From Bacteriovoracaceae bacterium (GTDB taxonomy: Bacteria > Bdellovibrionota > Bacteriovoracia > Bacteriovoracales > Bacteriovoracaceae): a stretch of 58,371 bases of DNA. The position numbers and the translations under genes were made by a program. Position 1 is the first letter of the stretch; every line of letters starts with the position of its first letter. Under the pieces are notes generated by a model, which saw nothing but the letters and a program-made list of their open reading frames with translations, searched no databases and was not told where the DNA came from. This document shows, in pieces, positions 45,136 to 53,567 of this stretch. Location: the NCBI GenBank assembly GCA_023137315.1, contig JAGLPP010000004.1, positions 1-58,371 on the forward strand. The letters run 5' to 3'.

Positions 45136-46869
45136 ATGCGTAATCTTTTTTTAATCATCATAATCATTCTTTCATTCGTATCCTGCAGAAAGATAAAAAA
45201 AACATCACATAACGAAAATACACTGCATGTTGCGCTGGGAAATAAAATTCCAACATTTGATCCAGCACTCTCGTATGACACCGTTTCTGCAACCGTTGTT
45301 TACCAATGTTATGAAACTCTTTATGAATATCATTATCTAAAAAGGCCATACTCCATAAAACCGCTTCTGGCAGAAGAATTACCGAAAATAGTAAAAAACA
45401 ATACCCGTTATATAATAAAAATCAGGAAGAATATCCGATATCATGATGACCCTGCCTTCAATGGAAAGATTCGTTTCGTAAAGGCACAGGATTTTATTAC
45501 TCAAATTAAACGTCTGGCATTTATTCCAGTAAAAAGCAATGGATGGTGGTTGTTTGACAATAAAATCAAAGGATTAAACAAATTCAGAAAAAAGGCCGGC
45601 AATAATATTGAAAAATTCCATAATTTGACGGTTAGTGGGTTAAATGCCCCGAACGACCATACTCTGGTTATTGATCTTTTAGAACCTTATCCTCAAATGC
45701 TTTTCTCTCTTGCCATGACCTTCACTTCTCCGATCCCAAGCGAAATAATTAAATACTATAATAACAATCTTGAAAATCACATCATCGGAACCGGTCCATT
45801 CAAACTTCACGGATGGACAAAAAATAAAAAAATACTAAAACTTGTAAAATTCCATCACTACCATGAATCATTCTACCCGGGCCAGGGAGACAGAAAATCC
45901 ATTGAAATGGGCATATTAAAAAGTGCCGGACAGAAATTACCATTCCTTGATGCAGTCCACTTTCATATACTTCAAAAAACACAGTTACGATGGAAGAAAT
46001 TTCTTTCGAGGAAACTCGACTTTCTTCTTCTTCCGAAAGATTACTTTGACAATGCAATTAATTCCAAGGGTGAACTTGCAGATAATTTAAAACAAAAAAA
46101 TATCCATCTACAGTCCGCTCCAACACTCACTTATTGGTGGCTATCTTTCAACATGAATAATCCATTGTTTGGAAAAAATAAATATTTGCGATTTGCAATC
46201 GCACACGCAATTGACATGGATGATTATATAAAAAAATTCACAAATAATATTGGGTTAAAAGCAAATTCAATCTACCTTCCTGGCATATCGGGATATAATC
46301 CATCCAATCAATTGCCATACAAATTCGATATTCAAAAGGCAAAAGAATACATGGTAAAGGCTGGATATCCTGACGGAAAAAACCTGCCACCTATCACTTT
46401 TGATGTCAGAGGAATAAATACGACTGCAAAAGAACAGGCCAGTTTCATATCCAAGGCACTATCCAAAATAAATATCCGTGTTCTAATAAGCCACAATACA
46501 TTTCCTGAATTTATAAAAAAATCCCAAATTGGCTCACTCCAATTTTGGCAGGATGGATGGAATATGGACTATCCTGATGCCGAAAATGTTCTTCAACTTT
46601 TAATCAGCAAAAACCATCCGCCTGGACCTAACTCAACTTTTTATTCAAACAAAAAATTTGACCAACTATTTTCCGAGATGAAAGTCGTACAAAATTCTGA
46701 TGAAAAAACAAAGCTTATGCAAAAGATGGAAGATCTGATTCACGAAGATCTTCCATGGATTATGCAATATTATGCAAGAAACTATATACTTATACATGAT
46801 TATCTAAAAAATTATCGCCATTCGGATTTAATTTCCAACAATATGAAATATTTGAAATTTGAAAGATAA
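45136..46869 (+). CDS. Oligopeptide-binding lipoprotein (SBP family 5)
   Basis: 577 residues, a lipoprotein signal with lipobox VSC (Cys17). The family 5 solute-binding fold is visible: LHVALGNKIPTFDPALSYDTVS, LLAELPKI, YHDDPAFNG, IIGTGPFKLHGW, and SIYLPGISGYNPSNQLPYKFDIQKAKEYM in the C-terminal part. It would deliver peptides to an ABC importer; no permease or ATPase is adjacent. It follows alaS by 12 bases, so the two may share an mRNA. Confidence 0.93.
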   Translation: MRNLFLIIIIILSFVSCRKIKKTSHNENTLHVALGNKIPTFDPALSYDTVSATVVYQCYETLYEYHYLKRPYSIKPLLAEELPKIVKNNTRYIIKIRKNIRYHDDPAFNGKIRFVKAQDFITQIKRLAFIPVKSNGWWLFDNKIKGLNKFRKKAGNNIEKFHNLTVSGLNAPNDHTLVIDLLEPYPQMLFSLAMTFTSPIPSEIIKYYNNNLENHIIGTGPFKLHGWTKNKKILKLVKFHHYHESFYPGQGDRKSIEMGILKSAGQKLPFLDAVHFHILQKTQLRWKKFLSRKLDFLLLPKDYFDNAINSKGELADNLKQKNIHLQSAPTLTYWWLSFNMNNPLFGKNKYLRFAIAHAIDMDDYIKKFTNNIGLKANSIYLPGISGYNPSNQLPYKFDIQKAKEYMVKAGYPDGKNLPPITFDVRGINTTAKEQASFISKALSKINIRVLISHNTFPEFIKKSQIGSLQFWQDGWNMDYPDAENVLQLLISKNHPPGPNSTFYSNKKFDQLFSEMKVVQNSDEKTKLMQKMEDLIHEDLPWIMQYYARNYILIHDYLKNYRHSDLISNNMKYLKFER

Positions 46870-47084
46870 ACCAGCGATATAACCAGATTATCCACATAAA
46901 TCCATGTACTTTCCCACGGGAAAAAAATTCCTAAAACACACATAGGCAGCTCTTGTTTTAATTTATTCCTGATTTAGTCGATAAAAATAGTAATGAAGAC
47001 GTGAAGATCATGGATGAGATTTGCCTGGGAACACCATCAAAGACATCGGATGTCATCGATTTGAAGGTGTTGAGGATTGGACAC

Positions 47085-47489
47085 ATGAAAGTCAAAATCG
47101 TAATCCTGGCCTTGCTATCAATCTTGATTTTACCAATAAAATCCCTGGGGGCAAAAAATTACATTATTTATAGTGTGGTTCAGGATATCCCGATGGGATT
47201 CGATAACGAAATTCCGAAAAAAAATTTTTATATTAACATGGGCAGCCATCAAGGAGTAAAAAAGGATACTATTCTTGATGTATATAGAACTATTTCAAGA
47301 CTTGATCCTTACTCCAGCAAAAAACGATTCAATTATAAAATCAATATTGGCAAACTACAAATCCTGCATTCAGAGGAAAACGCGGCAATAGGTAGATTGG
47401 TTCAATTGGAAAACGGTAAAAATTCACCCCTCTATGAAATTGATGGATTCATGATTGGTGACCAAGTCGATATCCACATCACAGATTAA
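47085..47489 (+). CDS. Small exported protein, unknown
   Basis: 134 residues from the ATG at 47085, chosen because a signal peptide (about 4-22, ALLSILILPIKSLGA) starts there and GAGGA lies ~10 bases upstream; the frame is open 28 codons earlier. The mature part has a beta-rich FYINMGSHQGVKKDTILDVYR and IGRLVQLEN stretch, like the beta-barrel domains found in flagellar FlgT-like or PilZ-like envelope accessories, but no family is assigned. The 130 bases before it show nothing clear. Confidence 0.65.
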   Translation: MKVKIVILALLSILILPIKSLGAKNYIIYSVVQDIPMGFDNEIPKKNFYINMGSHQGVKKDTILDVYRTISRLDPYSSKKRFNYKINIGKLQILHSEENAAIGRLVQLENGKNSPLYEIDGFMIGDQVDIHITD

Positions 47490-47495
47490 CTACAA

Positions 47496-47729
47496 TCAGG
47501 TTGACATGCTTTTGATTTTATCTCTACGCTCCAAAACCATGTTTGTTATTTTTTCAACTGCACGCATCGTTTTTTGCATTTTTTGAGAACACTTTTCATC
47601 TATCGAAGTATTTTCCTTAAGTACTCCTTGTACATAATCACCCATTCCCATCGCTATCACCAGTTGATTACTGATTTCATGAAGAAACTTTCTTTCATCC
47701 AAAATATACGTTTTTAATTCTTCACTCAT
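47496..47729 (-). CDS. Mini histidine-phosphotransfer (DHp-like) protein
   Basis: 77 residues, helical. ERKFLHEISNQLVIAMGMGDYV (12-33) matches the H-box of histidine kinases with the candidate phosphoacceptor His17 in FLHEISNQL. The C-terminal helix (MRAVEKITNMVLERRDKI) would complete a two-helix DHp hairpin. There is no ATPase domain. It could act as a phosphotransfer or dimerising partner for a kinase elsewhere. AAGGGG precedes the ATG. It is followed on the same strand by nothing and preceded by the gene at 47763. Confidence 0.7.
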   Translation of the reverse strand: MSEELKTYILDERKFLHEISNQLVIAMGMGDYVQGVLKENTSIDEKCSQKMQKTMRAVEKITNMVLERRDKIKSMST

Positions 47730-47762
47730 AAATTACGCCCCTTTTCACTTTGCTTAAGGATA

Positions 47763-48029
47763 TTATAATTCAATTTGGTATAGGGCCACAAGTCTACACA
47801 CAAGAGTTTCTTTCGCAAGTTCCAAATATTCAAGTTCCAGCAAATAATCCTCTCCAATCTCAAACAACTCATCATCACAAATAACGTGAATATTTGCTAT
47901 TTTTCTGCCCTTGTAAAATCCTCTGAAATGAAAAATAACCGTATTATTAAACTCAATTCCATAAAGTATGCTTTGTGCTGCGTCATTCTTTTTACCAACA
48001 CATTGTGTTAGTGCCACAAAACGTCTCAT
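47763..48029 (-). CDS. Small unknown protein next to the DHp-like gene
   Basis: 88 residues with GAGGAGT 7 bases before the ATG. Predicted alpha/beta with an acidic middle and a repeated LELEYLELAKETL stretch. No family recognised. It precedes the DHp-like gene by 33 bases on the same strand, so they are likely one mRNA, and diverges from the acyl-CoA ligase gene, whose open frame overlaps it by chance. Confidence 0.6.
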   Translation of the reverse strand: MRRFVALTQCVGKKNDAAQSILYGIEFNNTVIFHFRGFYKGRKIANIHVICDDELFEIGEDYLLELEYLELAKETLVCRLVALYQIEL

Positions 48030-48177
48030 CTCTCACTCCTCGATTATTTGCCCACTTTCTTGCAAAAAAACCTGGAAGATTATAACCAGTAACATATTGA
48101 TTCTATATGGTTTATTATTAGAACTAAAAAATAAGCTAAACAATTCAACATCAAAAAAAACCATAGGTGGACTTTTT

Positions 48178-50007
48178 ATGAAAAACGACAGAACACTTGG
48201 AAATCTTTTACTTGAAAAACTTGAAACATCGTCTGACAAGAATGCCATTGGCTGGATTGAGAACAACAATGTTTACTACTACAATTATAAGGAATACTTC
48301 AAAACAATTGAGTCATTATCCACCGGACTCGCATCCTTGGGATTGACAACTTTCTCCAAACTGACAATTCTTTCGGGATCAAGAAAAGAATGGAACATTG
48401 TTGACCACGCCACCATTTGTCAAAGAGCAACGGTCGTTCCAATATATCCAAGCTATCTTTCAAACGAAATAGAATACATTATCAATCACTCAGAAAGCTC
48501 CATGCTAATAGTTGAAAATCAGGAACAACTGGATAAAGTTGTACAAATTCAAAATCAAATCCCAACTCTCAAAACCATTATTTCAATCGAGGAACTACCA
48601 AAAAATAGTTTTGCTAAAATTAACAACGATATTGATTGTTACAATTATAATGATGTAATTGAACGTGGAAAAAATCTTGCCCGGAATAACACAGGTAAAT
48701 TTGCCACAACTATCAAATCACAACAATGCTCTGATATCGTCTCAATTATTTACACCTCAGGAACAACCGGACAACCAAAAGGAGCAGTTATTACACAACA
48801 TGCTTTTGCCTCAATGATCGCAAACATGAAAGACACCCTTGAAGACGCATTTAACGAAGCCGATAGATCACTTGTATTTCTACCACTTTCCCATGTATTC
48901 GGAAGATGTGATTCGTGGCTGAATATTGCGTTCGGAATTGAGGCCGTATATGCCGAATCAATTGATAAGATTATAGATAATATCGGAATTGTAAGACCGA
49001 CCCTTATGCTCGCAGTTCCGCGAATTTTCGAAAAAATTTACGAAAAGATCATGCACAAAATTGAAAATGGCCCATCCATCAAAAGAAAACTTTTCCTCTG
49101 GGCAAAAGAAGTCTCCGATGTTTATTTTGAAAAAATTGAAAATGAGATCAATCCATCATTAGTGGATACTTTCAAACGTAAAATTGCCTATAAACTTGTT
49201 TTTTCAAAAATATATGAACGCTTTGGTGGCAGAATCCGTTTCTTCGTCTCTGGTGGTGCCCCAATTGAAAAAGAAATTGTAAAATTTCTCCGCAATGCCC
49301 ATCTGACAATTCTTGAAGGCTATGGATTAACCGAAACAATCGCGCCTTGCGTACTTAATCCTGTCGAAAAACAAAAACCTGGGTCTGTGGGAATTCCACT
49401 TAGCGGCGTACAGCTTAGTTTCGCCGATGACAATGAAATCCTGATTAAAACAGACGCTATGTTCAGCGAATATTATAAAAACCCCGAAGCCACTTCTTCG
49501 GCCATCAAAAATGGCTGGTTCCATTCCGGTGATATCGGAAAATTAACCGATGATGGCCACCTGATTATTACTGATCGAAAAAAAGACATTATAATCACTT
49601 CTGGTGGAAAAAATATTGCCCCACAATCCATTGAAAGCAAGATAAAATTACAAAATTTCATCGCACAATTCATGGTTGTTGGAGATAAAAGAAAATATCT
49701 CACTGGAATCGTTGGTATCGAAAAAGAACCATTTGCTGAAAAACTTAAAGAATTTGGACTTGATGAAAATATTTCCGTTGAGGAAATGGCCGCTCATCCA
49801 AAAATCAGGACATTAATTCAAGAAAATATAGATAAGGTTAATAAATCCCTTGCAAAATTCGAAACAATTAAGAATTTTTACATCTCTCCAATTGAATTTA
49901 CTGTCGAAAGCGGTCTTATGACCCCATCAATGAAAATAAAAAAGAAACTGCTTTTGCAAAAATTTAAGAACGAGATTGACGCGATGTATTCACAAAATCA
50001 AGATTAA
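48178..50007 (+). CDS. Long-chain fatty-acid CoA ligase (AMP-binding)
   Basis: 609 residues from the ATG at 48178, with AGGTGG upstream; the frame is open 70 codons before that into the divergent small gene. Adenylate-forming signature IIYTSGTTGQPKGAVITQ, FLPLSHVFGR, GYGLTE and the GWFHSGDIG and DRKKDIIITSGGKNIAP blocks are typical of FadD15-type acyl-CoA synthetases. It activates fatty acids for lipid synthesis or degradation. Confidence 0.95.
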   Translation: MKNDRTLGNLLLEKLETSSDKNAIGWIENNNVYYYNYKEYFKTIESLSTGLASLGLTTFSKLTILSGSRKEWNIVDHATICQRATVVPIYPSYLSNEIEYIINHSESSMLIVENQEQLDKVVQIQNQIPTLKTIISIEELPKNSFAKINNDIDCYNYNDVIERGKNLARNNTGKFATTIKSQQCSDIVSIIYTSGTTGQPKGAVITQHAFASMIANMKDTLEDAFNEADRSLVFLPLSHVFGRCDSWLNIAFGIEAVYAESIDKIIDNIGIVRPTLMLAVPRIFEKIYEKIMHKIENGPSIKRKLFLWAKEVSDVYFEKIENEINPSLVDTFKRKIAYKLVFSKIYERFGGRIRFFVSGGAPIEKEIVKFLRNAHLTILEGYGLTETIAPCVLNPVEKQKPGSVGIPLSGVQLSFADDNEILIKTDAMFSEYYKNPEATSSAIKNGWFHSGDIGKLTDDGHLIITDRKKDIIITSGGKNIAPQSIESKIKLQNFIAQFMVVGDKRKYLTGIVGIEKEPFAEKLKEFGLDENISVEEMAAHPKIRTLIQENIDKVNKSLAKFETIKNFYISPIEFTVESGLMTPSMKIKKKLLLQKFKNEIDAMYSQNQD

Positions 50008-50019
50008 TTAGCATATATT

Positions 50020-50048
50020 TTGACAATAAGTGCATTTATCAATATATA
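50020..50048 (+). promoter_or_regulatory. Sigma-70 promoter of rpoZ
   Basis: A perfect TTGACA (50020-50025), 17 bases, then TATATA (50043-50048), 4 of 6 to TATAAT. It lies about 45 bases before the rpoZ start. Confidence 0.55.
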
Positions 50049-50092
50049 TTGGCTATTGATTAATTGATTTTCATACTTTTGTTGGAGTTTAA

Positions 50093-50305
50093 ATGGCACG
50101 AATCACCATAGAAGATTGTCTTGAAAGGGTTGAAAACAGGTACGAACTTGTTCATCTTGCCACAAAAAGAGTAAAACAGTTACGCGAAGGTGCTGAAAAA
50201 CTCGTCTCATCAAAAAATAAAGACATCGTTGTAGCACTCAGGGAAATTGCCGCAGGCAAAGTGACTCACTCACCAGTAAGTGAGTATGATTCCGACGAAT
50301 TTTAA
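50093..50305 (+). CDS. rpoZ: RNA polymerase omega subunit
   Basis: 70 residues, the usual size. ARITIEDCLERVENRYELVHLATKRVKQL is the omega signature. It stabilises the RNA polymerase beta-prime subunit. The acidic tail SEYDSDEF is common. It ends 9 bases from the convergent lon copy 2. Confidence 0.95.
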   Translation: MARITIEDCLERVENRYELVHLATKRVKQLREGAEKLVSSKNKDIVVALREIAAGKVTHSPVSEYDSDEF

Positions 50306-50314
50306 TTTATGCTT

Positions 50315-52810
50315 TTATTTTTTCTGTGGAATTGCCAATTTGATGACCTCATCAAATTGTTTTACTGGATAGAATACCAATCCCTTTCTATGTCGTTCTG
50401 GAACTTCTTTTAGATCTTTTTCATTTTCCTTTGGAAGAATCACTTCCTTGATTCCGGCTCTTTTGGCAGCAAGAACCTTTTCCTTGATCCCACCTACAGG
50501 CATCACCCTTCCAGTGAGAGACAATTCTCCTGTCATCGCCAACGATGATCTAACCTTTTTCCCTGTAGCCAAACTATATAATGCTATGGCCATGGTTATA
50601 CCTGCACTTGGCCCGTCCTTTGGTACTGCACCTGAAGGTAAATGAAGATGGATCTCGTGACCAGCAAGGTAGTCCTCAGAAGGTTCTTGTTTCTCTTCCT
50701 TGTTATCAACTATCTTCTTTATTGTTTTTTTCTTCTTTTTAATTTCTACATTTTTAGACTTCATCTCAACTTGAAGAATTTTTCTCACAAAACTATAGGC
50801 AAGCGTCGCTGATTCATTCATTACATCACCGAGTTGTCCTGTGAGCTTAAAACCTTTTCCTGCAAGCGGTAATGTTTCAATAAACAATATTTCTCCACCG
50901 TAAGCGGTCCAAGCAAGGCCGGTTACGACACCGGGCTGGTTATTCTTCGCTCTCAATTCCGATTGAAATATGGTTGGCCCCAAATATTTATCCAAATCCA
51001 CAGGTTTTGGACAAAATTTACCCCTCCTCCTCTTACGAACCTTCTCAAGAGCTGCACGCCGACAAAGTTTTGCGATATTTTGCTCCATAACCCTCACACC
51101 AGGTTCACGGGCATAATCGAAAATCAGCTTTTTTATTGCAGAAACGTTTAAAGAAAAATCTTTTCTTGTCAAACCATGTTTTTTCAACTGTTTTGGAATA
51201 ACCCATTTTTGTGCAATAACCACTTTCTCTTCCAATGAATATCCGGATAATTCAATTGTCTCCATACGATCATGTAATGGTGTTGGTATATCTGCAATAA
51301 AGTTTCCTGTTGCGATAAATAAAACCTTGGATAAATCAAATGGAACATCAAGATAATTATCAATAAACTGGGTATTCTGTTCAGGGTCCAATACCTCCAG
51401 AAGAGCAGAAGCAGGATCTCCTTGAAAGGATTTTCCCAGCTTGTCTATTTCATCAAGCATTATCACCGGATTATTCACTTCAACTCTTTTTAAGGCCTGA
51501 AGAATTCGTCCAGGCATTGCGCCTATATATGTTCTCCTGTGTCCTTTTATCTCAGCCTCATCACGCATTCCACCCAAACTAAATCTATAAAATTTCCTAC
51601 CCAAAGCGTGGGCAATACTTTTCCCAAGAGAGGTTTTTCCCGTTCCAGGAGGGCCTGAAAAACACAAAATAGTACCGTCATACTGCGGTTTTAGCTTCCT
51701 TACAGCAAGAAATTCCAAAATTCTTTCTTTTGGTTTCTCAAGGCCGTAGTGGTCGTCTTCCAAAATTTTCTTTGCCTTGTTAATATCAATCTTTTCGTCT
51801 GTTGATTTATCCCATGGTAAATCTACAATCCAATTCAAATAACTTCTTGCAACGTTGAATTCGGGGCTACTGTCAGGAATAACCTCCAGACGTTCCAGTT
51901 CCTCTTCTGCAGCCTTTTTTACAACTTCCGGAAGATTGATCTTGTCCACTGCCTCCGAAATCCTTTTCATATCCCGTGATTTGTCATCATCATCCATTCC
52001 AAGTTCAGAACGAATAACTTTCAATTGTTCTCTGAGAAAGTATTCTCTTTGGTATTTATTAACCTTGTCATTTACCTCATCAGATATTTTTTTCTGAATA
52101 TCGGCAACATCCTTTTCTCTTTTCAAGTAAACAAGAAGCTTGGCAAAGCGCTTTTTAACGGCCAGAGTTTCCAAAAAATCCTGTGCCTCGGGAATATCCA
52201 AGGAAATGGCAAACGCAACTAAATCCGCCAATACGCCTGGAGACGGTGAATTAAGCATGGCCAATTTCATCTCTTCATTAAAATATGGATTTATTTCACT
52301 GAGTTTTTTTACCTGATTGATTACTGACCTTGTGTAGGCATCCAGTTCCTCGTCAGTTTCAATAATATCATCAAATACTTCAATATTTGTCACCAGTAGT
52401 GGTTCCTCGGTAAGAATTTTACTCGCACGATAGCGTTTTATTCCATGTACAAGTAAATTTACCGACCCATCAGACAGTTTTATTTTCTTCACAACCTTGC
52501 AGAGAACTCCAACTCTGTATATATCGCTTGCCTTCACCAATACATAGTCACCATCATTCTCTTCATCATATTCTTCTGTTTGATTGTTTTGTTCCCTGTA
52601 TTTGACCAAATTGAGAGCAACAAAACCTGATTTTTGAATAAAATTTTCAAGTTCTGGAGTGAATTTATCTTCTGTTAAAATTATAGGAACAATCATTCCA
52701 GGAAAAATCGGACTATTCATTATTGATATAATAACAACTTCATCTGGAAAGTTTTTTTGTTTCTCATTCTCTGCTTTTATCTGAACCTGATAGCTATTTC
52801 CATCTTCCAA
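50315..52810 (-). CDS. lon: ATP-dependent protease Lon, copy 2
   Basis: 831 residues from a TTG at 52810 with AGGAG 6-7 bases upstream; this start clears the upstream gene, whereas the open frame would overlap it by 46 bases. Same LonA layout as copy 1: AAA+ Walker A GPPGTGKT (386-393), VIMLDEIDK, and catalytic PKDGPSAG (Ser735) with GGIKEK. A Lys-rich insert (KNVEIKKKKKTIKKIVD) lies before the protease core, absent in copy 1. Two lon genes are known in some delta-lineage bacteria with distinct roles (LonV/LonD in myxobacteria). Confidence 0.96.
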   Translation of the reverse strand: MEDGNSYQVQIKAENEKQKNFPDEVVIISIMNSPIFPGMIVPIILTEDKFTPELENFIQKSGFVALNLVKYREQNNQTEEYDEENDGDYVLVKASDIYRVGVLCKVVKKIKLSDGSVNLLVHGIKRYRASKILTEEPLLVTNIEVFDDIIETDEELDAYTRSVINQVKKLSEINPYFNEEMKLAMLNSPSPGVLADLVAFAISLDIPEAQDFLETLAVKKRFAKLLVYLKREKDVADIQKKISDEVNDKVNKYQREYFLREQLKVIRSELGMDDDDKSRDMKRISEAVDKINLPEVVKKAAEEELERLEVIPDSSPEFNVARSYLNWIVDLPWDKSTDEKIDINKAKKILEDDHYGLEKPKERILEFLAVRKLKPQYDGTILCFSGPPGTGKTSLGKSIAHALGRKFYRFSLGGMRDEAEIKGHRRTYIGAMPGRILQALKRVEVNNPVIMLDEIDKLGKSFQGDPASALLEVLDPEQNTQFIDNYLDVPFDLSKVLFIATGNFIADIPTPLHDRMETIELSGYSLEEKVVIAQKWVIPKQLKKHGLTRKDFSLNVSAIKKLIFDYAREPGVRVMEQNIAKLCRRAALEKVRKRRRGKFCPKPVDLDKYLGPTIFQSELRAKNNQPGVVTGLAWTAYGGEILFIETLPLAGKGFKLTGQLGDVMNESATLAYSFVRKILQVEMKSKNVEIKKKKKTIKKIVDNKEEKQEPSEDYLAGHEIHLHLPSGAVPKDGPSAGITMAIALYSLATGKKVRSSLAMTGELSLTGRVMPVGGIKEKVLAAKRAGIKEVILPKENEKDLKEVPERHRKGLVFYPVKQFDEVIKLAIPQKK

Positions 52811-52833
52811 TTCTTTCTCCTGATTGCTTGATT

Positions 52834-53325
52834 TTATTGTTTGATATCGATAACTAAACGTCCGGGAGATTTTAGACAAAAAATATCAAAAGTCACCTTT
52901 TCCTTGAAATTAAGCTCAACTGACAGCATCTCTTCACTTAGCGGAAAAAATTTTACATCATCGACATATTTGCTGCTACCAAATGAACTAATATTGCCAA
53001 ATAACTCCGTATCAAAAAAATCCACATGGAGCTTTTTATTAACGGAAGAGAGATGACCATATATTCTTGGAATTTCCGATGTCGTAAAATCAAAAACAAT
53101 TCTCTCGTGGCCGGTTTGTCTGGAAAAAGAATGTCGTATTGCCTTCAATTTCGACAACCTCTTTGTGCCACCATTGTGAAAAATGCCTTTTTCCAAAAAA
53201 ATAGATTTTTTTGCGCAATGAATGCGACGAAGTCTCTCGGAAAAAAGATTTTGTGCGAAAGACTGATTTATAACAATGGTCAAAATACTTAATACAAAAA
53301 CCCATTTAAATCCGCTCATACCCAT
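52834..53325 (-). CDS. Secreted AMIN-domain protein
   Basis: 163 residues from the ATG at 53325 (an ATG two codons on is possible). Signal peptide about 1-23. The C-terminal ~90 residues (ERIVFDFTTSEIPRIYGH ... FDIFCLKSPGRLVIDIKQ) match the AMIN domain that targets amidases and secretins to the peptidoglycan, here alone without an amidase. It precedes lon copy 2 by 23 bases on the same strand. Confidence 0.78.
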   Translation of the reverse strand: MGMSGFKWVFVLSILTIVINQSFAQNLFSERLRRIHCAKKSIFLEKGIFHNGGTKRLSKLKAIRHSFSRQTGHERIVFDFTTSEIPRIYGHLSSVNKKLHVDFFDTELFGNISSFGSSKYVDDVKFFPLSEEMLSVELNFKEKVTFDIFCLKSPGRLVIDIKQ

Positions 53326-53442
53326 AATTCCATAGCTCAAATTAATATTACATTTACATTATGATACCATAGGTCCATTAAACCAACCATTTTTTGCCAT
53401 GTCCCGTAATATTTCAATATCAATAATTTTCGATTTTTTGAC

Positions 53443-53567
53443 TATACCAATCGCGCTTCACTTGAAAAGTGAAGCACTGGGGCATACAACGCTTTTTAAG
53501 GTGCATTAGAGCTTTCACTTAGTCAGCCGAAGGCTGACCGCGTGAAATTTCAAACGTCATTGGTATA
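53443..53567. repeat. Dispersed palindromic repeat, long copy with terminal inverted repeats
   Basis: 125 bases bounded by perfect 9-bp inverted ends TATACCAAT (53443-53451) and ATTGGTATA (53559-53567). Inside are GCTTCACTT-GAA-AAGTGAAGC (53455-53475), GGGCATAC, CATTAG, and a second hairpin TTTCAC..GTCAGCC-GAA-GGCTGAC..GTGAAA (53513-53547). The hairpins and GGGCATAC blocks also occur in the copy at 15956-16006. Shape is that of a REP/MITE-like element. It overlaps the last codons of the matrixin gene. Confidence 0.75.

Noticed and set aside
46914-46930. Small TTTCC/GGAAA hairpin before 47085
   Set aside because: A 5-bp stem with a short A run is too weak to call a terminator with confidence.
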